From the NCBI RefSeq assembly GCF_958450345.1, contig NC_088780.1, positions 167,444,726-167,508,725 of the forward strand: a stretch of 64,000 nt of DNA, written 5' to 3'. The DNA is from Calliphora vicina (Eukaryota > Arthropoda > Insecta > Diptera > Calliphoridae). Below are positions 11,716-23,600 of the stretch, one piece after another. Position numbers and translations under genes: made by a program. The number at the start of each line of letters is the position of its first letter. The first letter of the stretch is position 1. A model generated the notes under the pieces. That model was given only the letters and a program-made list of their open reading frames with translations, was not told where the DNA came from and made no database searches.

Positions 11716-11719
11716 TTGG

Positions 11720-12240
11720 CATTTATATGAACAAAATTGAGGAATTCGGAATTGATTTGACTGAAAAGTATGGCAATGCTAATCAAATTGACAGTTTATA
11801 AACCAGATCAAAACACAATCATTGGTTAAATCTCGATTAAATTTGTTTCGAGTTTAACTAACAGCATGTTAAACAGCGTTTATCTAACAAATAAAAAACT
11901 AGATCTAGTTAAGTATTGTTCAGCTGTGATCATCGACGAAAATTATGTTTATAGGTGCTAAGTCCTAATTTTTATTCATTTAAATCATGACTGTGATTAT
12001 ATTGTTTTTAATTTACTAATTGAAGAACTACTTTAATATGTATTTACACTTATAATTTAAGTGTAAAACTGCAAAATTACATTAAGCTTAAATTCCAAAA
12101 TTTTATATATTCTCCGTAAACGTAATTACAAATATTTATGTCACACAAGTGAAAAATATTTACACAATTACATTTGTAAACATTAAATTGGTGTAAATTA
12201 TTTTAGTTTAAGTAAAAGTTAAGCTAAAAATATCATAAAA
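11720..12240 (+). repeat. Duplicated block, copy B (downstream of carbonic anhydrase 1)
   Basis: Direct-orientation copy of 8433-8982, with small deletions. Confidence 0.8.
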
Positions 12241-12242
12241 AT

Positions 12243-12415
12243 AGATTTGTAGTAGCAACCGAATTTGTTGCCAATCGAATGATTCTGCCTTGGTGACCGA
12301 ATTTTACAGTTTGGTAGCTTCAACCGAAATTATTCCTTATTAACTGATATTCTGTTGATAGAACCGAAAAATTCTATGTGTATAGCTGAATCAACAAATT
12401 TGGTTGTCAATATGA
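12243..12415. mobile_element. CACAGAG MITE, decayed copy
   Basis: Shares GTAGCAACCGAATTTGTTGC, CCAATCGAATGATTC and GAACCGAAAAATTCTATGTG with the intact copy at 23465-23711. Both outer ends are eroded. Confidence 0.65.
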
Positions 12416-13750
12416 ATTTTTAATTTGTACATTTCTATATATAAAAATACTTTTAATTTAGCAAGGTTTCAATTTGTTGTCTCCTATATCAATAAAACAA
12501 TCACATGTGTATATAATTGCAATAATATTAAAAATGTTTTGAAATCGATTTTCAAAACTCCTTTTTTTCAAACACACATTCTATGTGTTGCAAAAGAATT
12601 AGATTGTATAACACAATAAAACGTGATGTTTATCATTAAAATAATGATAATTATGTGTCATCTTCATCCAAAACATATGGTATAAAAACGTGACTTGTAA
12701 AGCCTTCAAGGAATCCATTCCAATTTGATTATGTATATTAACAGATTTATTCATGACTTAACTAGGGTTTCCCTAAAAAGTTGTTAAGAATAAACGTATT
12801 TACAACTATAATTCCAAGTGATTGTATTGTTCTCCACACCTACATATTTTATAATGCATATCTAGTTAATTTGTTTAAATTATAAAATCACGTTGCTATT
12901 GTTATATTTAAATCCGTTATTGTTTTGAAACATAAACATATGCATTATTAGGGTGTCCCTTATATCGATTAAAAAATTTATAGAAAAAAAAATAAAATAT
13001 ATAAATTTGTGTTACAACGTTGTGATATGTGCATTTCCACATTCGTACGCTTTTGAAGTGAGAGAAATAAATAAATTATAGGAGATATTTACTATCATAT
13101 ATAATAAATTTAAAGTCCTATAACTCCTAAATTTAGAAAGAGCAGACAAACATTATAAGATTTTAAAGCTTCTAATTGAAATGCAAGTTGTTGTTATAAT
13201 TTTGATTTATGCCGAACGAGACACACTTTCTATATTAAAATAAAATGTTTAGTGTGATTATTAGATGTTGTAATTTCTTTTTTGAAGTTAACGCTTTAAT
13301 GCATATTGTTGCCAATTGTCTACATTCCAGTTCCACTTAGTTTTAGACGAATATAAGCTTGATACTAATTCAGATTCTAATTTCGAAAAATCAAATGGAG
13401 TACGAAAAGTTTCAGCTAAAGAAATTCAAAATCAAACTAAAGCTAAAGGAAATATAATAAATAAAAATCAACTAAATATTTGATATTTTATAGAAAAATA
13501 AAAGTAAAAATCATGCATTTAAGGGTTAAAACCACTAAATTTTGATTTGAATTAAATTTTTCAGCCATTTTATTAGAAAAATCTCGGAGTACTGGTAAGA
13601 AACGATGATTTGGGCACCGGAACGCGACATTGCAACATTAACAAAATCAAATGAAAAATTTAACGTTAATTGAGCTTTGTTCGGCCTCTTTCAGTTTTTT
13701 CTCCAATTTTCTCATGATAACAACTCAGATTAGCTGCAAATACATTATAA
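12416..13750. other. Intergenic stretch without recognised features
   Basis: AT-rich DNA with scattered short open frames of noise composition. I see no repeat family or RNA gene. Confidence 0.4.
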
Positions 13751-13758
13751 TATAGAAA

Positions 13759-13931
13759 CATAGAGAAAACACATAGAGCGGAAACTCTGCTGTCAAAGAC
13801 CTAATTCAGTTGTCAAAAACCTAAGTGGTGAGAATGTATTAGTAAATAAAACTATGTGAAAACAAAAACAACACTCGTATGTGTAACTTTTTTGAGTAAT
13901 TTTTTTGAGTTTCCGCTCTATGTTCTCTATG
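13759..13931. mobile_element. hAT-type MITE with exact 8-bp target duplication
   Basis: Begins CATAGAGAAAACACATAGAG and ends CTCTATGTTCTCTATG. TATAGAAA flanks both sides exactly (13751-13758, 13932-13939). The arms share GCGGAAACTC/GAGTTTCCGC. Partial copies occur near 21405-21475 and 41437-41480. Confidence 0.8.
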
Positions 13932-14575
13932 TATAGAAATTTCAAAATTGGTTTATAATGATAATTAATTGAGCAAAGAATAATTGATTAGTTTGAAAAT
14001 TTAATAATTTCGTGCAGTTACAGAAGAATATCCATCAACTTACGTAATTAAAAATAAAATAATATATATTAGTTTATTAGTAGCAAAGTATACCAAATCC
14101 AACTCTCAATTTTTTTCAAATTACTCTCTCACATATACGGGTACCGTGTGAGCTCAGAGAAATGTAAACAAATGAAATGTCTTGAAATTTAAATTTTTGA
14201 TAAAATAACGTTTTTTTACACATATTACATTAACACATATAATTTTATATTTTTTTTAAACACTTTTAGCACACTTTCATTGTTAAAAAGTTTCTATTTT
14301 GCACAAATCAAGAAAAAAATATTTTTGTAAATTCTGACATGTAATTTTATGTTATTGTAGAATTTAAACTATAGGACAGAGTTACAATTTTTGGTATTGA
14401 AAATTCATACAAACTCAAATTTAGAACATATTTATAAAACTCTGTTGCCTGTAGAAAATTTAAAAGTTACCAACATATGTGTAATTTATAGAGTTAGGTA
14501 CTGTTGTCAAAGTGTTGGACTACTTGTTATACTTTGATTAGTAGTATATTCGTAATAATACCGTAGTTAAAATCC

Positions 14576-14905
14576 GTAATTAGCCGACTGAGATTCGAAG
14601 CATTTATTGTAATATTCAGCCGACGAGAGCTGAATAATTTATCTCCTCAATCCGTAAGCTATATTTACCAATAATTATCGTTATCCGAAGAAAATCCGAA
14701 GCATTTATCTCGTCGGATTGTGACAACCCGTAAAATGCAATATCTACGTCATCTAACGGGAAATCATTCGCAAGGCGTAAGTTTATTATTCTTGGCGCCA
14801 TCGAATTTATCTCCTTGGATTGCACCCGATGCATTTACTTCCCCATAATAAGTCGTTAGCCAACCGAGAGTCGAAACGTTTATCACTCCGAATCCACTAC
14901 TACTA
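14576..14905. repeat. Degenerate direct repeats in a CG-richer island
   Basis: Related units TAGCCGACTGAGATTCGAAG (14581) and TAGCCAACCGAGAGTCGAAA (14856), with CCGAAGCATTTATC and CCGATGCATTTAC between, repeat in direct orientation. The stretch has far more CG dinucleotides than its surroundings. A 72-codon minus frame here is probably chance. Confidence 0.5.
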
Positions 14906-15041
14906 GCTTCGTTCATTAACAAACACATTCCAAAGATACAAGAGAGCTCTATGGTAATGAAGATTTTAAATGAAGCAGAACCTGGAGACCCCGGATGGAA
15001 ACAAAAACTGCATCACAAATTATTTGAATTTTGCATAACTT

Positions 15042-16080
15042 TTGATTTTATACCCCTAACAAGGGTATATATAAGTTTAGAATTCCGTTTGTATTTTCAA
15101 CATTTTTCATTTGCGACCCCACAAAGTATATATGTATATTCTGGATCGTTATAGATAGCGAAGTCGATATAGCCATATTCATCTGTCCGTCTGTGTGTTG
15201 AAATTAACTTTCTGTAGAACCCCAAATACCTTACATCCATGATTCATACATCAATATATCGGGAATTCTCTCGGCTCGGTTGCTATTTAAAATTGAAACA
15301 ATCGGTCCACAACTGGATGAGATATAAGAAAAAACCAGGACAACCTCGATTTTTGACCTATTTATATATAGACAATATCGATATCCAATAATAGATATTT
15401 CAAAGACCTTTGCAATGGCGTATATAATGTCAAAGTAAGTCGGACCTACAATGCGTCAAAATGGGGAAAATATTTCTTACCCCGAATTTTTTGTCATCAC
15501 TTTTTTTTATAAAATTTTTTTCACAAATTTTTATACCCTTAACCTTCGTCATTCCGTTTGTAATTTCCACAATATAATTTTCCGACCCTGTAAAGTATAT
15601 ATATTCTGGATCCTTATGGATAGCGAAGTCGATATAGCCATGTCCGTCTGTCTGTTGAAATCAACTTTCCGAAGCCCCCAAATAACTTACATACACGATT
15701 CATACATCAATATCTCCGGAATTCTTCCGGCTCGATAATTTAAAATCGAGAAAATCGGTCCACAAATGGCTGACATATAAGGAAAAAACCAGGACAACCT
15801 CGATTGTATTTATATGGTTATCTAATGATAGACATATGTATGTATATAAGACCATAAGTTGGACCTACAATGGGTCAAAATCGGAAAAAATATTTTTTAA
15901 CCCGATTTTTTTTTTCACCAAAAGTTTTTTTTTTTTAAAAATTAAAAAAAATTAAAAACCAAAAAAAAAAATTTTTAAATTTAAAAAAAAAAAATTAAAA
16001 AATGTTTATTTTGAAATATAATTTGGTGAATGGTATATAAGATTCGGCACAGCCGGATAAAGCTCTCTTACTTGTTTTAA
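15042..16080 (+). mobile_element. Two mini-me-like repeats in tandem
   Basis: The first (15042-15530) has a TATACCC start, CCACAAAGTATATATG, the TCTGTCCGTCTGTG microsatellite and GGACCTACAATG, but no 3' end. The second (15531-16080) is complete to GGTATATAAGATTCGGCACA. Between microsatellite and 3' end lies long A/T homopolymer DNA. This resembles the dipteran mini-me family; no protein is encoded. Confidence 0.65.
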
Positions 16081-17255
16081 ACTAAAAAAAAAAAATTTTA
16101 TTTTTTTTTTAAATTTTGTGTACCTAAAAATATTTAAAATTAATTGATTAATCATAGTTTTGGTTAATCAGAAATTTTACTGATAAATCATTTAATTGAT
16201 TAATGTTGACTATTCACACATCCCTAGAAAAAATCAAATATAATCACACTAAACATTTTTCAGCCACGGTGGTTTACAAAAAACTGATTTTTATGACCTT
16301 TGACATACAGTATCTCAATTATCCTATTTAGAATCAATGATGGCCTAAATACAATTTTTATTTCACTATCATTCGTTCCACATTGAAACACTTATTGGAC
16401 TTAACTATAAACGCAAGTTTTGAACACCTTATCTCTATCAATACAATATACTAAATCAATATTATCTAGGACTAATAATGAGTTTTGAAGGTCTTGATGA
16501 TTTTTGTATACTACACATACTATTTATGCATTTAATATTTGTCAATTCAAAAGTCATTATGAGGGGACAGCCTAAAATAAACTAATCCACATTTAATAGA
16601 GAACCCGGGCAAATGTTAATTAAAATTTAATCTTTTATTAAGTGTCGCAGACAAAGAACATTACAATTTGCAAAAACTGCACTGAAGGTACTTTTGCACA
16701 CAATTTGTGCAGCAACATTTAAGTATTTCATTTACTTTTTCTTAATTTTACAACTATGAGTGGTTTTTAGGTTTATGATAATTAACTCTTGAGTGCAGAC
16801 TAACTTGTGTACCTGTGTGGTTTGTTTTTGTTGTTAAAGTCATAAAGGTAAATAGACTTACAATTTGTTGGTATTTGAAAAGTTATTGTCTTTTAAAATG
16901 TTTATGGTTTTGAGGGTTTGAGTTGAAAACCTTTTTTCTGTGACAAAACCATGATAGTGGTACGTTAAACAGATGAAAAGACAAAATGACTCTAATGCAA
17001 AATGAGTAGGTTTTTGAATGTATGTTTATGAGTGTAAGTATGTCAGTGTACCGGCAAATCTTTTGTTTAATTTCTAAGAGATGTATCTAAATACAAGTTC
17101 GTATACAAGTTGTAAAAGAAACCACATGCAGCAGAAATAAACATATTTACTCATATTATTCACAGCATAACTTAATATTTCAACTCAAAATTTATCATAA
17201 GATTGAAGAATTACATACATTAGAGTTTGTTTAGTTTTGAGTAAAAATTGAAATG
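16081..17255. other. Upstream region of carbonic anhydrase 2
   Basis: AT-rich; no repeat family recognised. Likely contains regulatory DNA for the gene starting at 17589. Confidence 0.4.
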
Positions 17256-17296
17256 TATAAAAAATAATGGTAACAAAACATTTCGAGTTCAGTACA
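17256..17296 (+). promoter_or_regulatory. Candidate core promoter of carbonic anhydrase 2
   Basis: TATAAAAAA at 17256-17264 is followed by TTCAGTAC around 17288-17295, which fits the insect initiator TCAGT. That would give a 5' untranslated leader near 300 nt before the start at 17589. The spacing (about 35 bases) is slightly long and such motifs arise easily here. Confidence 0.3.
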
Positions 17297-17588
17297 TTTG
17301 AAATTGTTAACGGAAGATAAACGCATTTACAAACTAAATACTTAATACGGTAGTGTAGAGGTGGTTGTTACTCGTAATTACAATACAACAAAACCAAAAC
17401 GTATGTAACTGAAATAAAACGTTACTATTTGAATATTTTAAATCATTTATCAATTTTCTGTTTTCTATAATTAGATTCACCTTTTCTGTGTTACAAAAAT
17501 AGAAATAAAAAATAAACATAATAAACATTTAAAGTTAAAGCAAAAGATAATTTATTCTTAAGAATTATTAAAGAAGTAAAGAATTGTC

Positions 17589-17652
17589 ATGAGTTATCCG
17601 GTGCTCAATAATTTCTATCAACGTCTGCTGTTTCTGCTGCCATTAGCTTCGG
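17589..17652 (+). CDS. Carbonic anhydrase 2, exon 1 (signal peptide)
   Basis: Starts ATGAGTTATCCG, encodes 21 residues plus one base and ends at a GTATGT donor. It joins in frame to exon 2 across 5.3 kb. Confidence 0.8.
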
Positions 17653-20600
17653 GTATGTAATCAATAAATGACAATTGTGAACAAAATTAAATAAATACAA
17701 AAACACAAACAAAAAAAAGCAATAAAAACAAATTGTAAACAAAATTTGAAAACCGCCACATAAATTATTCTATGAAATTAATCAGGTGTAACGACAATAA
17801 CAAATGCAACAAACTCTTTTAAATGATTGTACTCGTTAACGGTATGATTCCAGTAGCTGTGACAAACGTACAATTTAAACTTGAAATTTTAATTGCTGCC
17901 ATTAGAAAATACCCATAAAATGTCTGTATTTGTTGGTTTAGAAATGTCCAAATGTATTTTTGGAAAAATACTATTATAATGTTAATTTGGGTCAGTGAAA
18001 TGTATAATATTTATTAAAAGTTTTCAAGATATTCTTTAAATCATTTCCTAGGAACTAACGAAACAGGAATTGGTATCTAAAATTTAATAATTGTTATTTA
18101 TTAACTGACAACTATAAATAAACAAGCAACGAACAGTGGGGTCAATCGCAAAAAAGTGGTTATAAATTTGAATCTTCTAAACCTTTGATGAGATTGGAAA
18201 ATTATGTATGAATGAATCTTAGAGAAGGACATTGGCTTTAAGAAAATCAAGGATATTATTTTCTAACAAAAACAAAATATCAAAAACTTGTCTATTTTTC
18301 ATGAAAATTCAAACGTTTTTATTTTTGATTTCATAATTTGTTTGACTTCACCTCTTCAAGTGTCAAGGTAATGAAATGCCTATTTGTTTCACTAGGATAC
18401 CTAAGTAACTTAGGTACAAGTACCTTTAAAATGTTCGTTTTCTAAATTCACTTTATTTTGTTCTTCTCAAATATCTTCGGTAATGTTTGTCCCAATATTT
18501 CTCTAAAAACATTGACTTATTTCCAATAAATTTCGAAAGAACATGAACATTTTTTTCTACAATATCTCATCCGCGTAGTCTTGAAAAATAATCAAAGTCA
18601 AAATTTGGAAATGAGTTTCAAAACTGGAGTTTTAAATATTTTTCAAAGACTTTTTTAAATATTTTCAATATTTCTACATATTTGATGAGAACTGGCTTCA
18701 AATACTAACTAACTAATAAGAAGTTTATCAATCGATATATATTTATATGTTCCCCACTTCAGGTAATGGTTCAAAATAGTGAATTTTTAAACAAAAATTC
18801 AAAGTTTATCATTCAAAATGAAAAATGTCTCATGTAGTTTTTAAATTTTTTCTACAAATTATTAGGTGTATGACTGTAAACTGCGGAATTTTTTCTAAAA
18901 TTGTTAGCTTTTACTTTGAAACATTTGTACAATATCCATCTTTCTGGGAACACATGCATTCCGAGCCAAAAGAACAGCTCATCTTTTGAGCTGAAGTTAA
19001 GCGTATCCCAGAGAGAGCGTTATGCATCGAGGGAAGCAAAACTTCCCACCACATCATTCTAAATAGTTTTTAACAGGTATTGCAACATGTGGCCTAGCGT
19101 TGTCATGATGGAATATTACGGTTTTGATGTCTGGCTCGCTTCAGTATCAAGGCGAGATTTCAGCAGCTCATAATAGATAGGACCCTTTTGCTCCCACCAA
19201 ATACAGAACATTACCTTAGCGCCATGGATATTTGGCATTGAACTTCACGTACGATCACTTACGCTTCGAGTTATCGCAATGGATCCATTTTTCATTGCAA
19301 CTAATGATTCCATGCAAAAATTAGTTTCTTTTATAGTTATCAAACAACATTTCAGACATGCAAAATTGTCTTTCAAGGTTTCTCATGCTTCAATTCGTTC
19401 TTGGTCTTTAAACTTTTTTGGCTGGCCTGGGCTCTTTTAGCCTTCCGTGTCAAAATCACCATTTCTGAACCAAACAAACCATCACTCGCACGTTGAAACC
19501 AATGGAATATATTCACCATAAGCTTTGGTGAGCAATAGATGTTCTTCAGTGGCACTTTTTTTTCAAATTAAAGAAGTAAAGAAAAACTTTCCGCATATGA
19601 CGATTGCCACAAAATTCGAAATTTTCGGACCAAAAAAATTTGTTGTTTACATTATAATGTTCAATAACTAACTGAGAATAAAAGATAATTCACTATTTTC
19701 GAGCATTGACAGTCTGTCTATATTCATTTAAAATTTCTTATTTGTCATGTTTGAAGCCAGTGCTTATGAAATATGTAAAAATACAATACTCATTTGCAAA
19801 TTTTGACAATGGCACAATCTGGCGGTGTATGTATTATTTCTGAATTTATTAGAAATAAAATATGATTTAAGAAAAATATTTAGACATCCAGTACCGAAAA
19901 TATTTCTGAAAACCAAATAAAGTCAAGGTAAAAAATGAAAATTTGAAAATGTTTACTTTAATATATTTTAAACTGTAAGAGATAACTTAGTGAAATAAGC
20001 ATTTGCTTCATTTATTGAAATCTGTAGCTATTTGTGCAACTTACAAGCTGTAAAATGTTATCCTAAGTAGATGTGTTCGACTTTGACAACCTGTAGCTCA
20101 CTTTGTATTGTAACAGTTTGCTCAAATATTTAATTTTCTTAAAGTTTATGACCGATTCTACAATTCGTTCATACATCACTTTGCCATCAGAGCAGTAGTT
20201 TACAAGATTCACATTTATTACCATTTTTTTACAATTGTATCCACTGTGCTTGACTTTTAAGCTAAGAACAAAAGAGTTAAGACATAAACTTTTAATTACT
20301 CTGCAAATGCTAGCATTAATGTTTATGTCTTCAGTCTTTTGTTTGTTTATTTGTTTTATTTATTTATTCTCTTTCAAATGGCTTCCACATCTTTTAAATA
20401 TTATTTTTCCATTAAAATGTTATTTAAAGTTAATTAGATCTTCCGTAAATAGTAATTTGTTTTGCACTTAAATAGATAAATGAATTTTTATTTTTAACAT
20501 TTTTTGGGGATGTTTTAGAAATAATAGCAGAAAAGATGAATTTAATTATTGGCTATTAAAATGAGTAATTAAGCTTAAAATAAAAACGTGTTATAGTGTT

Positions 20601-23600
20601 TAAATTTCTGTTTGTGTGTGCTATTATGTGCTCTCTATTAAAACACCACTTAATTAGTGACCAATTGTTAGCTAAATTTAAAGTATTTTTTTAGTTTTTT
20701 GCTTCATAATGGAATTAAAGAAAATTGTTTTTTATTTATAAATTAATTATATGTATATGTATATGTAAATATTTATATTTTTTTAGAAGCTTCTTCTTTT
20801 TGTCTTTAAATTTTTTGGAAATAAGTTTTCTCCTCCCAAGCCATATAAAACAATTAATATTTGGAATTTCCTTTGGATCCGCGTCTGATTGAATACTTTT
20901 TAAAAGGTATTGCAACATGTGATAGAGCGAGTCATGATGGAATATTACAGTTTCATATCTGGCCACATATTCTGGTCATATTTCGGCCAATGCTCGCTTC
21001 AGAAGAAACAGTTACGTTCGGAATAGTTTTCTTGCGATGGTCTGGTCAGATTTCAGCAGCTCATAATAGATAGGATCCTTTTGCACTCACCAAATACAGA
21101 TAATTACCTTAGCGCCATATATAGAGCTTTGGAGCCGATTATGCTGGTTGTCGGGGCTTTACATACGATCTCTTATGCTTCGGGTTATCTTAATGGATCC
21201 ATTTTTTTATCACAAGTAATGATTCGATGCAAACATTATTTTCTTTTATAGTACATAAGCATTAATTTGAACATGCAAAGTCGTCTTTCAAGGTTTCTCG
21301 GCTTCAGTTTATGGTAACCAATGTCTCTGCTGTTGGATGAATCCAGCTGCTTGCAAACGTTTTGAAATTGCTGCTGAAGTAGCTCCCAATGATTTTAGTT
21401 TTTTTTAATAATACATTCTCAGCACTTAGGTTTTTGACAACTAAGTTAGGTCTTTGATAGGAGAGTTTCCGCTCTATGTCCTTAGTTTTTTGAAAATTTC
21501 AAAAGAAAACTATTTTGATTTTTTTTTAATTTTTTTTTAGTTTAATCACTCTTTTGGGTTACCCTCTATATGAAGAAAACTTGTTTAATATTCTAAATGG
21601 AAAAACGTATTTAAATCCTTTATTTTCAATAATATTTTAAATTTGAAAAGTGTTAATACTCAGTATTGCCGTCTATAAATACCTTTAAAGATTTAATTTG
21701 CTAAATAACAAAAAAAAACAACTCTGAATTTTATTTTCACTAAATGATTTCAAATTTATTGCTAAGACAATTGATAAATACATAAAACAATAAAATAAAT
21801 TAACAATTATTTGCTAATAAAACTAATTAAGAAACCTAATAAATTTTGGCATTAGTTTTAAAGTAGCAGACATCATTTTTAAATTTAAAAAACTTGCATC
21901 AGTTTTGCTGAATTTAAATAAATTTAAAGGAACAACATTAAAATGTTGTCTCGTAATGGTCGCTGTAACAAAAGGCTTTACTGACTTTATTTGGCAAAAA
22001 CTGTTATTACTACCACTCCATAGTGACAAATTACGTTTTAAATGATTTAAATCAGTAGAATTTCCTTGATTTTGCAAAAATTGTTTTGACGATATGCTTG
22101 ATTCAAATCTGCCATAATTTATGGGAGTCTGCAATATGGCTTTACCTTCAGCTATGGAAGATTTACTGCAAGGGTGGTAAATAAAAACAAAGAAAAATAA
22201 TAATAATATGAATTATAATGTAACCCATTTAAATTTTATTACTTAATAGCAATTATAAATTGCAAATATAAATTTATGTAGTTTAGTAAGTTAGTAAGTA
22301 AGTAAGTTGTGTGTGGTTAATCTCTTGAAAGCGCTTCAATTTAAGTTAAGTTAATGTAATGTATTGTATGTAAATGCGAAAGTTTGAAATATGAATGTTT
22401 GTACAATATGTAAAAAGTGATTGCTTTAATTATATAATTGTTAGTATGCATGCTTTTTTTGGTTTGTTTGTTTTTGTTTTATATAAATATTGCCAAAACT
22501 GTAGCTAACTTGCGTGTCAACTGTCAGCATTTACTCAGACATTTAATTTTATTTATTTCTAAATCTTTTTTTCTATTTGTTTACTAAACTAAACAACAGT
22601 TTTAAAATCATTTTTCAAAACAACACCATCACCATCATCGTCATATGCAGATATGATTTAGTTCCTCATACTGTCATGATAAACAATTTTATTTTCTATT
22701 AAGTTTTTGTTTAAATTTTTGCACTAAACTCTAGGCCTCGATTTAAACTTTAACTACAGACACAAAACGAACCAAACTTTAATAAAATTTTATTCAAATG
22801 TTGTAATAATTTGTAATTGTGGTGGCTGTTAAAAAAAATTACTCTAATTTTTAGTTTATTATTGCCATAAAAAACAGCTTGTTTTTAAATATTTAACATA
22901 TTTAACATAATTTGTTTATTTATAGATCATTTTAACTATGATGAACCAACAGAATGGTTTAATGAATTTCCACAGTGTGGAGGTCACAAGCAATCACCAA
23001 TTGCTATAACAACTCACAAGGTAAGTAATATAGTACTAGTAGAATTAAGTAAAACTTTTAAACATTAACAAACATAATGGTACTTTTTAAGCACAATTTG
23101 TTTTTTAAATATTTTGTTTAATTTTTTGTGCTAATTGACCTATGATTAAAAAAAACAGAATGTAATGGCAAGTATTAAATAAAAATTAGAAATTTATTTT
23201 TTAAGAAATAATCCAAAGTCAATATCTTTGCTATAAGTTTCACCTCAATCATTCCAACTCGAAATAAAAGTAGTTCTGTTAAAAAATCAAATGGATTTTG
23301 AAAATTTGGTTCGAATATAATTTATATGGAAAAATTAAAAATACAACAAAAATGAGGTAAATATTTGTGGTCAAATATAACGAAACAAGCGGATACCCGG
23401 CGTGTGCTAAAAAGTATGTGCCTTATTACTTCACTTCATTTCTAAAATAGTAGTATTTCTACTACACAGAGAAAACAGATTCGTGATAGCAACCGAATTT
23501 GTTGCCAATCGAATGATTTTATCTTAGAGACCGAATTTTACAGTTGTGACTACAGTATTTTTTAAAGGATAACTAAAGTTTGGTTTTCTCAACTGAAATT

